From positions 930,001 through 994,000 of the forward strand of contig JAUTDP010000010.1 in the NCBI GenBank assembly GCA_033439795.1: DNA of 64,000 nucleotides. The letters are read 5' to 3'. Under the pieces are notes generated by a model. It worked only from the letters and a program-made list of their open reading frames with translations. It had not been told where the DNA came from and did not search any database. Shown here one piece after another: positions 50,780 to 63,885 of this stretch. How positions within the stretch are numbered: the first letter of the stretch is position 1; each line of letters starts with the position of its first letter. The DNA comes from Sordaria brevicollis (lineage: Eukaryota > Ascomycota > Sordariomycetes > Sordariales > Sordariaceae). The position numbers and the translations under genes are program-made.

Positions 50780-52078
50780 GTACTTCACTAGGATCTCTTT
50801 GTACCTCGCCTTGTTCTCTCACGGGTTTGGATATCTTTCTGTTTGCTAGTTAGTGGACTTGTTTGTGCCGGTGTTAGAGAGATAGGGGGGCGGGGCGTTT
50901 ACAAAGTTTTGATTTTCCGCGGTAACATTTCTCCCTCTCTTCTGGGCTTATTACGTGTATGTAACATCGATATATCCTGCTTTGCACCATTTGACTAAAA
51001 TCGTTGACCCAACTACTACCTTTGCTCGTATTAGGTACGTTTCACGGAATTCAAAAGTGTGCGTGCTTGCTTCTATAGTAACGGTCCAATGACACTCGCA
51101 AAGCTTTCCACCATGCAGGTCTGATAATCATTTCTACCCTCAAAAAAGCAAATGAGGATTGCCTAGTCGGTATACCAGACACTTGCTTCGGTTGGCACCA
51201 CTTCTAAAATGTTCCCTGGTACGATATTTGCAGAATATTCTCCATCAACCTTAGCATGAAATATGGACTTCCTTTTGAAGATCCCAGAGACTCGGAGACA
51301 AACCACTCTTCTACGTTGCATTCCACTTCCTTCCTATTACTTACCAGAAGTTCATGAGAAACCCAACTCGCATGGCAAAGCACAGATCCTTTGTCCATCA
51401 CAATCCCTTCACAGCTCCATCCCCTTCTTCACGTCCCGACATCCTCTGCCTCTTTGTCCCCCAGACAGTCGGATTCACCGTCTCCTATATCTCGCTCGCT
51501 GGAATGCATCTCCTTTGTGTCCAGGGTTGAGAAAGCCTTTGTGGAGAACTGCCATTTTCCACCTGCCACTCGCATTCCCGGATCCGGGACCTTGGACTGT
51601 CTTTTTGTAGCCTTACTACTACTACCTGCAAACTAGAAAGAAAAGGCGCTGCAATTAAGGGAAGCCCGACAGCAACGTTCATGTTTATACCTGTTATGTA
51701 ACATCAAATACATAATGACGATAATGCACTTGGAAAGGAGAGCCAAGCCCCATGTACCTATTGCTACACTTGACATGGAGTAAGTCAGTAGTGGTGGTCA
51801 TTAAGATTCATGAAAACGTTTCTATCCTTATAGATGCCTGAGTGCTTGCCCATACTACTTCAAAAACTCCCTTATCCTGAACACCATGGACACTACCCAA
51901 AGGGAAGAAGAAGCTGGCTCTGTCTCAAACAACTTTTTTCCACACCACCGCTTAGTAGATTTTAAATGACATGACATGACAGGGTATATATAGAGGTATA
52001 GTATCTGACGAAATAGGGACGATGACATTGCATGCATGCTTGCTTTCCTTTCATGATGGTTAAAAAACGTTCCATCTA
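50780..52078. other. Intergenic between convergent genes
   Basis: Holds the 3' ends of the 1191-residue gene and PNG1. No gene seen; short frames only. Confidence 0.5.
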
Positions 52079-53416
52079 TCAAGGTCCATACGACGGCCAA
52101 AGTGAAGGGACATCAGGAACCGGTGCGTCCTCAGGAATGGGTCGCTTGATATCTCCCGTCGCTGGCGATCCCATCCTGTTGGCATCACTAGCACTCTTCG
52201 GAGGGCTGCTACGACCGCCTTGCCTAGCGGCAGCAGCCGCCGCCTTTTGCCTCCGGCTCTGTTCCAAAGTGGCCGCCCACAGCGCACGGAGCTGCACATC
52301 CTCGGCCACGTCCTCTCGGTAGAGCCGTAGGCGGGTCTCGCCGTCTGGGGCGTACTTCGGCCGGTGAAGGTTGGTGATTTCCTCCATGATGAACTTGAGA
52401 ACGCCTTCCGAACACCGTTTCCGTGGTAGCAGGGCATCTGGTGACCCTACGTACCGTCTTGTAACGTCTACCGCGCCCTCGCGAGAGAAGGCGATAACAT
52501 AGGACATCTTCTTCCCCCAGTTTTTGTAGTACATGTGGGGCATATCCCACGCCTCTTCGCAACTGTCGACATGGACCCAGCGTTGTTGATGTTCCGAGTA
52601 AATTTCGGTCCACAGGTAGTCCTCCTGACACCACACCCAGCGAGCTCGGACGTCAAGAGCTCGGCAAAGCATGGTGAAAACGTTGGCGAAGTCACCGGCC
52701 CTTCCACGCTTTACTCGTAGTAATTGCCATGCCTCTGTATATCGTGGGAACCGCTCGTATGCTCCGCAGGTTACGCATGAATATAGTTCGACCCATGTAG
52801 CACTGTGAGCTCTTTCCTCTGGTGTTGGCGCAACGTTGCGTATTTTATTTGTGGGTGACAAACATTCGGAACATGGAGGGTTATTCACAAATGTGAAAAA
52901 TGATCGTCGAAACCACCTGTGTAGTCGCGCAAATTAGCTGGCGTACGCAAAACAAACAAAGATTCAGTCACGGCTTGCAAGCCAGACATGAAAGTCCAAA
53001 ACGCACCTCAACAGAGCCCTGACCATACACTCCTGATGGCTCCATTCCGGTTTCGTTTTCCCCAGACTGGCGGCTTTCGCCTGGAAAAGTTCCACCTCCT
53101 CTTCCGCTTCTTGTGATAACCTATCGAGTGGGATCTGCTGTAGCGCCTCGTCGAGTAGACCGGGGTTTTCGTAGTTTAGTGGTATATGTGACATTGCTAT
53201 TAGGTATTTTTCAAAGCTTTGGGCCTCCTTGTCGTCTTGCGGTGGCGGCTCGGGAACCACTGGTTGTGAAAGAAGATCGGGTATGACTTGTAGGTCGAAT
53301 TTCTGATCCCGGCTGGACATTTGCTGAAACCTGAGCTGTAGGTCGCGCGCTACGCTCTTGACATGGTCGTCTAATGGGTAACTGCTCCCCCCTCCTGCTG
53401 GATTGTTTCCTGCCAT
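52079..53416 (-). CDS. png1: Peptide:N-glycanase homologue PNG1, catalytic residues replaced
   Basis: Exons 53007-53416 and 52079-52916; the 90-base intron (GTGCGT...CTACACAG) joins ALLR to WFRRSFFTFV in frame. 415 residues. The transglutaminase-like core is clear: zinc-site cysteines C152, C155, C184, C187, then LRVKRGRAGDFANVFTML, VWCQEDYLWTEIYS, RWVHVDSCEEAWDMPHMYY, and KKMSYVIAFSREGAVDVTRRY. The nucleophile position (yeast Cys191) is Ala210, the His position (yeast His218) is Tyr237, and only Asp254 is kept. The protein cannot be an active deglycosylase. This matches published work describing Neurospora PNG1 as inactive yet essential for cell polarity. It is likely a cytosolic partner of ERAD or a polarity scaffold. 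Confidence 0.93.
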
Positions 53417-56400
53417 GGTCGTTTGTGGTATCCCAGTCACTGCTTTGGCTGCTTGTGTCGCGCCTGTATTAATTGACGGACTCGGTCAATGTTGCCGGTC
53501 GTCTGTCTCACACTTCCCGTCGTGAGTTGTCGCGGTGAATGTCAACTGGCGTCGGTTCGATAACTCTCAAAAGTAAGCGCTTGTCGAGATAGTCAGCATT
53601 CGCTTCTTCGCGTCTTGGCGTCCAGGCTGACTATGAGGCGAATTGATATACGGCTGTCGGTAGACCAGCGCGGAATAGTTGCGCTATGCTGGATCCCTTG
53701 CTGGAAGCCGTTGATTGCAATGCCGGCGATCGAACTAGTAGAGCCGATGTTGTTGAAGGTCCCAATGAAGGGTTTCGCGTATTCGAAGATTCGGAAATAG
53801 TATAGTGTCGTGCCTCGTCGCTATGCGTTTCAAGGATGGAAGGTCGACGGGTTCAAGTCGGCGACAGTGAGAGCGTTCTGTCTAAGGGAGGAGGGAGATC
53901 GTGTTAGCGCCATCTCGACCAGAGAAGGCGAAGCGACGGTGGTGTTGATGGACGATGGGCGACAGAGAGAGATGTTTCTTTTATCGTACTGGTCGAAAGG
54001 AAAGAAAAGGGCGACGAAATCGGCAGGGAAGGTGTTTCTTGGAATATAGGTATGGTTGGGACTCACAAGCTTCGAACGTCGGTCGGGGCTACCTTAGCGC
54101 ATCCACCTCCGTAACTGCTGCGGGTTGCGGGTTTCTGTCGGTTGTCTGATGCCGCTGCAACTGTCAGCTTGGAAGATGCAGAAAGGTAAATGCAGCGATC
54201 GCCAAATGCCAGATGAAGACAAGTCCGCGTATACAAGAAGAGAGAGGAACATATGACAAGGAAAAGACGAGACGAAAGGATTGAATCGTCGGGTAGGAAC
54301 CGGACCGGAGAGGGTAAGGACTAAGGAGGGCGGGATTGGGGGTTTCAGCCTGGAGCTAACTCACCTTTTTCAGGTCTTTACAGACAACTACTGACAGGAG
54401 GTTGACTGACTGTACTTGCACCGAGGCGAAAAGAATGGATGGAAGAGTTCGTTCGTCACTTCCTCCTCACACACCTGCACCTGCTGGACGCCTGCTGCAA
54501 TTCGGGAGCCTTCTGTGGCTATACCTCGCTCTTCTCCTACTTTTCAGCAGCAGTAGTGCATGCCGCGCAGTCGCCGCGATGGGGTGAATGGAAGTCGAAG
54601 CTTCGACCGAAAAAAGAGAGACCGATATAAGATAATGGATGGTCGTAAAAAGAAGAAAAAGAACAAAGTCACTTCTCCATTGTTGTCGCACTCACAGTAG
54701 TCTGTCCATACTGAGTGTAGTGTGACTGTCTTACGTGTCTCTCTACCCTTTGGTTTTTTTCTTACTACAACACAACGAATTCGTTGCCCGTTCAATCTAC
54801 AACAAACTCCCGAGAAGGAAAGAATGACCTGAAGAGGTTCTGGGGGGGCAGCCAGAGGTCAGAACGCGCGTATACTGACGTATTGACCAATCAGAAGAGT
54901 CCCTTTTGCTGGTCGGTGCCCTCCCGCAAGTGGGGCCGCCCCGATACTCCAGAGACTGGACCAGAAAACCATCCGCGACCGCCCAGCAGGCGACAAACTT
55001 GGGTGGAAGCTCTCCTGTCGTAGGGCAGGCCGCATGAGTGGTAAGAAGGTACTCTACATGTTTCGTGTTAGCTTGGTTGAGAGAGGCTGTGCCATATCAG
55101 ACTTCAAGTAGATTCTTAACAGGATGGAGTGTCTTCCCCTCAGGGGATAACGAATTTGTTTCCCATCTGGACCAGGGGCCTAGAATCGCGCTTAGCCATT
55201 CAGGGATGGGATGACGAAGCTCTTCAACACCGCTAACAAAGTTTTGAGTGGTGAACACGACCCGACAACGGGCAACGACAACGATATCTGTCTTTGTTGG
55301 AGAGATATACGTGCGCTATCTTCTTGTTTCGTTTTCACGTTTTCTAGTCATCACTCTTTATCCAAACACCCCAAAGATAGTCAGTCCCTCAGTCTCAGAA
55401 TATAGGCAAAAGATCGAAACCGGGGCTGTGATGCTACGAATCTACCTCTACCGGTAGGCAAGCAGAAGTCAAAGTCACGGTCCCTTTCCATCTCTTGTGC
55501 TTACGCTCAGCCTCACAAGGGGCCCCGGACATCATCCCCACTGCCACACTTTTTATCGCATTCGCCTCACCATCCAATCCCATCCGTGATCCGTCCATCC
55601 ATCCAATCCCTTTTCCGTCGTTCATTCGGCTTCGGTTCGTCACAACGTTACCTCCCTCGTGCCGCAGCTGGCTGGTGACCTTCTTCTCGGGAACACTCCA
55701 AACTGATCTTTATAATTTCATAAACCCCGAACCCTAAAAGACGGACGACGATCTTTTTGTTCGGATGATCGATGCGTTTTGAACTTTTCCATTCATCCTT
55801 TCTTGCTTTTGGTCTTTTCGAACATGATCAGATGAAAGCTTGTCCCAGATCGTGTTCGTACCTCTACCTACCTAGGCACAGGCACGAGCATGAGCACTGC
55901 GGCGTGTCGTGTCGTCCCCTTGCGGCCTTGCGTGGTTGCTTACGCGGCGCCCTGCCCCGGTTTCTGGACTTTCTCCGCTGCATTTGTCTTGAGTCGCTCC
56001 GTCTTCACCACTTACTCCGCTTTCAACGACCGTCCGGGTGTGTGATCGTGAGTTGACAAAACGATTCGTACACACTTAAACTGATCGAGGTGAAAAGAGC
56101 GTACGCAGCGATCGTTGGTAATCGGACTAAAGTGTCCAAGTGACGATTAATATTCAAGAGTCAGTTCACGAGCATGTCTCTCTTGGTACAGATACCATAA
56201 GCCGCGACAATCATGGCGCATGTATGCATCCCATAACGCGCGTGGTGAGACACAAATTGATTGCATGGCATAAGACAGGTTGGGACGATTACCAACATCG
56301 GCCGGATCTTGGTGTTCTCTGCATTCAATGGCCACTGACTGTCCCTGCTCAATGTGAAATTGATAATGACCGTGCGACCCTGGAAGCTTGTTGAACTTCC

Positions 56401-56713
56401 GAGTGTCGGCGCCAATTAAACGCGCGGTGCTTCATCATCGCTCCGAAGTTAGGTACTCGGTATCTGACTGATGGTCACACGGCCAACGTAAAGTCTAACA
56501 CCCTCGGACGGAAGAACAGGTGGTTCTTGTTAAGCGTCAACAACGTGGTATCCTTAAAGTAGAGCTCTTGATGTATACAAACAAAACCTCTTCAATTGCT
56601 TTTGCGTACGCGTAAACTCCGATTTTGCGGTATATGCTAACCTCTACGGCCCTATTCGCCGACATGACTCCATTATATGTGACTCCCCATGCCATACACA
56701 TGCTGGCAACACT
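53417..56713. other. Long gene-free interval 5' of PNG1
   Basis: 3.3 kb between the PNG1 start and the UTP4 stop, both on the minus strand. I examined both strands and see no long biased frame and no exon chain. Sequence is normal in composition and CT-rich in places (55500-55650). It may hold a long PNG1 leader or a non-coding transcript. Confidence 0.4.
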
Positions 56714-59414
56714 CTACCTCTCCCTCTCACCATTTGAAAAGTACCTTGGGGGTACTTCGCAATCCCAGCTCGGCCTCTCGATAAGAGCAACCTCGAGTGG
56801 CGGGATCGGAACGCCCTCCGAGACACCGTTGGTCTCCTCCACCGTTTCGCTGTCGAGGGGCACGATGCCGAGGATGGGTCGGTACTGATACGTATGCCAC
56901 CACTTGGCCTTCTGCTTTACCGAGTCCTTCTTTTGCTCTTCTCTGCTCTCGCCATCGCGCAGGCGCTGGAGTTCGCTGCCATCCATATCCTCATCAAAGT
57001 CGTCATCCTCATCCTCGACTCCGCTGCTGGCAGCACCCTTCTGGTCATCCGCATCCGCCATCTCAATATCCACCCACTCCGTGGTACCGTCCTGTCCCGC
57101 AACAGCCGCCCTGATCTTGTGGGGGGCAAGGGCGTTCAGGCTGTCCATCTTGCCGCCTGCGCCGTTCTCCTTGCCATCCCGCTTACGCTTCAGGCCAGAT
57201 TTTGACTTGGATAGAGCAGTAGCGTCCTGGCTATCAAGATCCTGAGACAGATCCAACATGAAGAGGAAGGAAATACCGTAGAGCCAGACACGTGGGCCTT
57301 GCCATACGACACCCTTGACCAAATCTCTAGTGACACGGAGCTGTTCCGGGAGCTTGGCGTACGTGTTGCGGCGAGACCAGTCTGCTAGGGAGCCGCGGAG
57401 AGGGTTGAAGACGAGAACCTGTTTTAGTGTTGTGATGGCCAAGAGGGTATAATCTTCACCCTCCTGGCGGGGAGCCTTGGAGAAGGACAGGACCACAGGA
57501 GCCGAGTCCAGCTTGGGGATGAGGGCCGCGTTGGGGTTGCGTACCCAGCGCTCGGTCGTAGCATCCTTCTCATCTTCTTCCTCGTCATCGGATGAGTCGT
57601 TCGAGGAAGCTTCGTCAGCTTCGCCATTTGTGCCATTCGTCACCTCTCCCGGGACGCGTAATACCCAGGTATCGATCCATCCGGCGATATCGGCGACAGT
57701 GAGCATCTTGCTGTCAGGGGAGAAGGCCATTTGGGTGACGTTTCGGTCGTAGGTACCGAGACCACCAAGGAGGATGTTCTTCGGGATTTGCCGGTGGAGA
57801 CGGCGCAGCTTGGAGGGTGCAGAAACGGCGTATCCGTCCTCATTCACCGTAATTTCCGCTGCCATGACAATGCTGCCGTTCTCAACCCAAGACAACCAAC
57901 GCCTGTCTGGGGAAATTTCCACCTTCATAGCTCCGTGACCACCGCTCGTAACCTCGACCTTCTTGATTTTCAGCTGTTGCACATCGTTGATATCGAGCTG
58001 GAACGCCTTGATGTCGGTAGCGGTAGACGCAACAAGGAAAGTACCATCTTCACTGATCGCAGCTGAGGTGATATTATGGTCGCCCTTGATGTAGATCTGG
58101 GCGATAAGTTTCCGTGTCTTGCGCAGGTCAGTGGTGGCGACGGCACCGTTCAAGAGATCGCGTGACGGGCTAGAAAGCTGCCAGATGCGAACCTCGTTGT
58201 CCCACCAGCTGACAACGAACCGGGCCTTGGGTGCGCTCTTGACATTGACGGTTTGGGGAAGGTGAGGGAGAGTACGATGGAACTCTTTGCCTGCCGCGCG
58301 AAGGGGCATAACAACCGGGCTGGCGTCGGGACCTGTAATTATCAAACAACGTTAGCTTAACACCAAAAAAAGGACGATAAGCACAATGTGACTAACCTCC
58401 AGAAACAACAACGCTCATGCCCTTGCCCTCGAAGGAAGCCATGGTCTTGACGTCGTGGCTGTGATACCTCCTGTGGAAGACCTTGGACCAGCGGCCGGGT
58501 TGTCCAGCAACCGGCTCGTACAGCGCTGTCCGCCTGTCCATGCCACCAGACACAATCTTCTTGCCATCAGCACTAACAGCCAAGGACAAAACGTCCTGGC
58601 TATGGCTTTGTATCCTCTGGGCTTGGGTATATGTCTTTCCGTCCCAGATGCACACCTGACCAGTCGAGTCGCCAGAGACAATGTCGCCGTTTGGCAGGCA
58701 CTTGACAGACCAGACAATGATGTTTTTGGAAGCAGAGGAGTGGTCGGAGCCAAGGGTCATTTGTTGGAGAAGCGAGCCGTTTCGGATGTCGTAGGCGCAA
58801 ATGGTGCTGTTGGAGCAGCCGACAATGACAACGTTTCTAGACTGGAAGCAGATGCTGACCATCTTGACCTTCTTGGAAGGGGTCCTGATTAAGCTCTTCT
58901 GGAACTTGAGGTCGCCATCTTCGATCGAGTACATGACAAGGTTGCCGTCGACGGTACCGGCAACAAGCTTTCTCGGGGCGTGGAGGTCGGAAGAAGGGGG
59001 CTGGACACCGAGGCACCAGATCTCGCCGTGCTGGCCGCTCGCATGCTTCTTTGCGCGGGCCTGTTCGAGGTCCCATTCGGTGATGGTGTTGGTGTAGCCG
59101 ACACTGAACAGACGAGACTTGCCGTGGATGATCTTGCCGTCGGTCATTTCCTCGTCGGGGTCGGTTACCCAGACCAGGCCGTCGATGCTCCGGTCATTGC
59201 CGCCGGGGATCAGGAGCTCCTGGTGCCAGGACCCGTTGAGAGGGTTCCAGATCTCGATGTCGCCATTGGCGCGACCAACAGCGAGGCGCACTTGAATGTT
59301 TTTCTGGAGGTTCTTCTTGCCGGCTGGGACGGGCGGGAGGGCGGCGTGGGAGAAAGCGACAGCGTTGATAGCGGAAGCGGGATAGGGAACGAAGCGACAC
59401 CTGTGAATATCCAT
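56714..59414 (-). CDS. utp4: U3 snoRNA-associated WD-repeat protein UTP4
   Basis: Exons 58397-59414 and 56714-58332; the 64-base intron has GTTAGT, GCTAAC and TTACAG and joins VVVSGG to PDASPVVMPL in frame. 878 residues. The N-terminus (MDIHRCRFVPYPASAINAVAFS) is characteristic of UTP4/cirhin. Repeated WD40 blades follow (for example DIEIWNPLNG, VCIWDGKTY, DVLSLAVSADGKKIVSGGMDR), then a second beta-propeller region in the C-terminal exon (VRIWQLSSPSR, MAFSPDSKMLTVADIAGWIDTW). Acidic disordered inserts sit at two places in the C-terminal half. UTP4 is part of the t-UTP/UTPA subcomplex of the small-subunit processome, acting in nucleolar rRNA transcription and 18S processing. It is head-to-head with NPT1. 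Confidence 0.94.
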
Positions 59415-60540
59415 GATGGCTGATTTTTGTCGAGTATTGTTTGGATGAAGGAAGGAAGGGGCCCGGGGTACGGGTGCGGGAAGTGGGTGGGCGTCGAGCC
59501 TCAGAGCGGCCAATCGAGGTATCGTCAAGAAGAAACCGGTCTCTGCTAAATGTTTGGGCTCTTCTTTCCTCTCGGTATGTCGTCGGCGGGGTCCTGCACG
59601 CTTCTGCGATTCGGATCTTTTGTTATCTGAATTGGAAGTGAACTTTTTTTTTCTGCCAGTTTGTAACTTTTGCGCCAAGCAAGTCGGTGAACCATTAAGG
59701 TGTGGTCTGTGCGCTGTGTGGCCCCCTGGCCCCGGGGGTCTGGGGGATCAATTGCTGCTGTCCAGCGAGGGCGGCGTGCAGTGAACGTGCCTGCCCGAAA
59801 ACACCAAACATCACCCCGCCGGACTGCCCCACCATTCCCCTTGATTGTGTCATCATCGAAGGCAGTAGCGACGTCTCTGTGTGAAGCTTGAAGTTAAGAG
59901 CGGATGCCCATCGTTGATGATCACTCTATCCTAGTTGTTGGACTTTCTGGTGGTGGCATCTACAAGTGGCTTTCGGGATTTCGAACGTACCTATCATGCT
60001 ATGATCTCCAACGACTTCGAGTTACTCTACAGATGCCCCGCACGCTCTTCAACAGGACACCGACACGAGACTCACCTTGAAATACCAGACTCTGACAAAG
60101 AAAGCAGCCATTGACTGTTAATTTTAAACACCCAACGACTCCGGAATTCCTTGCATGTGAAGGATGACAAGAACCAACTTCGTGTTGGGTGAGACTGCTA
60201 AGGATCGCAAGCAACGAGTACGATGGTTGGATTGAAAAAGAAACCCAGCACTAACAAAAAGATAACGGCGGATGTCTCCACTCCTGCCCACTCTTGACGA
60301 CGTTACTGAACTTCGATTCGTCAGCCTCTTCCACGAGCACTCAACTACCGAACCATCTACCCTTTTGTGTCTTGAGCTTTTCTTTTCCTCTTAAGCTTCG
60401 CATTTTATCATATCACTGACGACAGGGACCGGTTATCTCGGCCTCAAGACACATTTACATCTCATCCAGGAGTCTTTGCGCCAGACACCCTCATCGACCT
60501 CCTCAGAACTCCACAGTCCACAATCACAACCATCATAGCC
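59415..60540. promoter_or_regulatory. Divergent promoter of UTP4 and NPT1
   Basis: 1126 bases between opposed starts. The NPT1 side has a CT/AC-rich leader (60300-60540). No specific operator recognised. Confidence 0.45.
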
Positions 60541-62037
60541 ATGGACTTCAACAGCTCTTTGCCTCACCCGGCGGGGGTCATCTCGTTCCTCGACACCGAT
60601 CTGTACAAGCTGACGATGCAATGCGCCGTCCTCAAGTACTTCAAAGATGTTCCTGTCACCTACTCTTTCACAAATCGCACGCCTGAAAAGAAGCTCTCGC
60701 GCGAAGCTTTCAACTGGCTCGAGGAACAGGTCATGAAGCTCGGAAACATCAGCCTTTCTCCCGAGGAGCTCCAGTACCTCAAGACTCACTGCCCTTACCT
60801 AACCGACGAGTATCTTGAGTATCTTTCCGAGTTCCGCCTTCGGCCACGAGAGCAGGTTGGCGTTACCTTCCACCCTACCGGTGACTCAGACCTTGGAGAT
60901 ATCCACTACGACATCAAGGGCACATGGGCCGAGACGATTCTTTACGAGATTCCTCTCCTAGCACTCACCTCAGAAGCTTACTTTAAGTTCATGGACAAGG
61001 ATTGGGAGTATGAAGGCCAGGAAGAGAAGGCTTTTGAGAAGGGCATGCGCCTTCTCGAGGCCGGCTGCGTGTTCTCGGAATTCGGAACGCGCCGGCGTCG
61101 CGACTATCACACCCAAGCTTTGGTGTTCAGGGGGCTTACCAAGGCGGCTAAGGAAGCCGAGAAGAGAGGCCTACCCGGCAAGCTCTCGGGTACCAGTAAC
61201 GTTCACCTTGCCATGCGCTTCAACATTCCACCCGTTGGTACCGTTGCGCATGAGTGGTTCATGGGTAACGCTGCCATCGTTGGCGATTACAAGTCCGCTA
61301 CGGAAGAGGCCCTTTCGCGCTGGGTTGGATGCTACGGTCCTGGCGTTCTCGGTATCGCGCTCACAGATACCTTTGGAACTCCTGAATTCTTGAGGTCATT
61401 CAGCAAGCCAATGTCGGCCTCTGGCGAGCCTGTTCCCCAGCCAAGGCATCGCAAGATGAGCATGGCCGATACTTTCATCTCTGCTGCCAAGGAAATCATT
61501 AAGGACCTCCACCCCGACAAGACCTATGCCGAAGTCTTTACTGGAGTTCGCCAAGATTCGGGAGACCCGAAAGAGTTCGTCAAACTTATGCGCAAGTTCT
61601 ATGACGAACAGGGCATCAAGGACAAGAAGGTCATTGTCTTCTCCGACTCGCTTGATATCGACAAGTGCTTGGAGTATAAGCAGGTTGCTGAAGATGCTGG
61701 CTTCCAGCCTACCTTTGGTGTCGGTACCTTCTTTACCAATGACTTTGTCCACAAGTCTACCGGCAAGAAGTCCACGCCACTGAACATCGTCATCAAGATC
61801 AGCTCGGCTGCGGGTAACCCAGCAGTCAAGATTAGGTGAGAATCCGGCAATTGTAGCCATTCCTTCTGCCCAATATGCGACTAATAATCCTCTCTCAGTG
61901 ACAATGCGGGCAAGAATACCGGCGACAAGGCGACGGTCGAGAAGGTCAAGCGAGAACTCGGATACGTCGAAAAGGACTGGAGCGAGGGTGATGAGTCGGC
62001 AAGATGGGGCCGCGAGGGCGATGCTGCTAAGCCATGA
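60541..62037 (+). CDS. npt1: Nicotinate phosphoribosyltransferase NPT1
   Basis: Exons 60541-61835 and 61899-62037; the 63-base intron has GTGAG and CTCAG and the phases agree. 477 residues. Family landmarks: [12 protein letters not shown] near 17-28, [54 protein letters not shown] (active-site region with His), [21 protein letters not shown], and [11 protein letters not shown]. It condenses nicotinate with PRPP to nicotinate mononucleotide, the entry step of the Preiss-Handler NAD salvage route. The start agrees with the family N-terminus, just before the DTDLYK motif. No key residue is missing. Divergent from UTP4. Confidence 0.95.
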
Positions 62038-63885
62038 GTCTGTTAGTTTTCATCTTCAAGTTTTCGGGAGGTTATACCATGCATGCGATTGGTTTTCTGC
62101 TTCATTTAATTCCAGTGGGACGGGCATTTCTCTTACCGGACTACACAATGCAGTGGATGCGACTACCTCTGCGTGTCAACAGTCCTATGTTCGAGGCCTC
62201 ATGGTGATATATGGCCGATACTTCGTGGACTTGGTGCTCAATCGAGTCCAATGGTTTGGCGTTGAAAGAAACCACAAGCTGGTTTTGTTTCTAATGGACG
62301 ACACGAGCCATTCTACGGGGCAACGTAGCTCTCGAGTCCTCGAAGTGTCAACACTGAGTTGTTGATTATCATATTGAATCCAGAGTGATGACAACGGCCA
62401 TTAGAAACCGGTCCCGGATTCAATGGCTTGATATTTATACATCCAGACCCCTGCTTAATGCATACGCAAAACACTCGACCAGACGGACGGCAGGGCAATG
62501 CATCACCCGTGTGGGAGGCTCCTTCGGCATCTGCATATCTTATCTCTATGCCCAAATGCCAATCAATTCCAACCCCTTGTCTCTCATCATATCGGACTTG
62601 GAGATATCAGCCATCGCCACAATGCTACATCGGACGCCTTTCAGTTGCAAGCATGATGCAGTCCCCGCGTTCTCCTCATCCCACTTCATCTTCCATGAAT
62701 GCAATGCCGCATCTGGGAATATCAAATGTTCTCTTCAACTTGGCTCGACCTCTCCATACCTCATACAATATCTGGTCACGACGATTCGGACATGATCAAA
62801 CAGAATGGATTATATGTCAAGATACTCACCTCAGGGTTGCGGAAGAGGTAGCCGTCTTTGTAGGGCTGAAAACACCGAGTTACCCTCATAACATACTCCT
62901 GCAGTAGCTCGCCGACCATCGGAACAACAACTCCTGATCGAGAACGTCTCGCCAGGTTTCATCGACGGTTAACCCAACCCCCACGTTATCAATATGCCTG
63001 TTCACGGGTTGTATTCTACCATTCACCGTTGAGGAGAGTCTACGGCAGCAGAGAACCAAAAACTCGCAATTTGAGGCGTCCAACGAAGAAACACTTATCA
63101 GATGGCGTTTCATCCCCCATAACGACACCCCTTGTTCTTCAGCCATGTTTCTCCCTGGACGGAGACCGACATGTGGAAAGATATCATGGGTATTCAACGG
63201 GACAAGACCTCGCACTTTAACTGCCTTGCTGACCTCATTCGTCGAATCAACATTTACGCCCTGTCCTGCAGCAAGATAGATCTTCAGCCCGTGGACTGGA
63301 CAGAGAACCGTAGATAAGAGTCCCCGGGAACTCGGAATGTGTAACCACATGTTTTTGTTTAGTTTCCAGTTAAGATTCTGTGTATCATCGGGTCTTGTCA
63401 GGGCTTGAAATGGTGTTACGTCTCTTCTCAATGATTGTTTAAAGATAACATTTCTAAGGCCAGGAACGGTGGTATGCGTCATTGAGCTGGGTATTCGATA
63501 TCAGCGTCGTGCTATACCAAATCTATACTGACCCATCCACAGTACGCCTCATGGGTCTAGACACTCCGCCCTCAACAACCTGTGGTGACGGTGAATGGCT
63601 AGCTTGTGATGGTGGTTGTAAGTGAAGGGGACTGTTTTACGGTTCTGGGAGGAAGGAGCAAGTCAAGGATGATGCATTCACTTAATTGTCAGTTCACTTG
63701 AGTTCACCTGCCATTTATACCCTTCGTGGCTTCCTTCCTCTTCCGAGTTGAAATTCAAAACTAGCAGGAACCCACCTGGCGGTATTTCAGAAACTTCCCG
63801 GTAGCCCCTCTATTTTCTCCCAGCCTGCCCAACCCAACACTGTGGCTTATCCAACATCGTCGGTTCTCAGCATAACGGACAAAAA
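62038..63885. other. Intergenic; possible minus-strand exons
   Basis: A minus-strand frame of 198 codons (62886-63482) and a second one (about 62830-62935: VGELLQEYVMR then QPYKDGYLFRNPE, followed by a GTGAGT donor) may be parts of a spliced gene or a decayed one. I could not build a consistent model with an ATG and good codon bias, so no gene is asserted. Confidence 0.35.
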
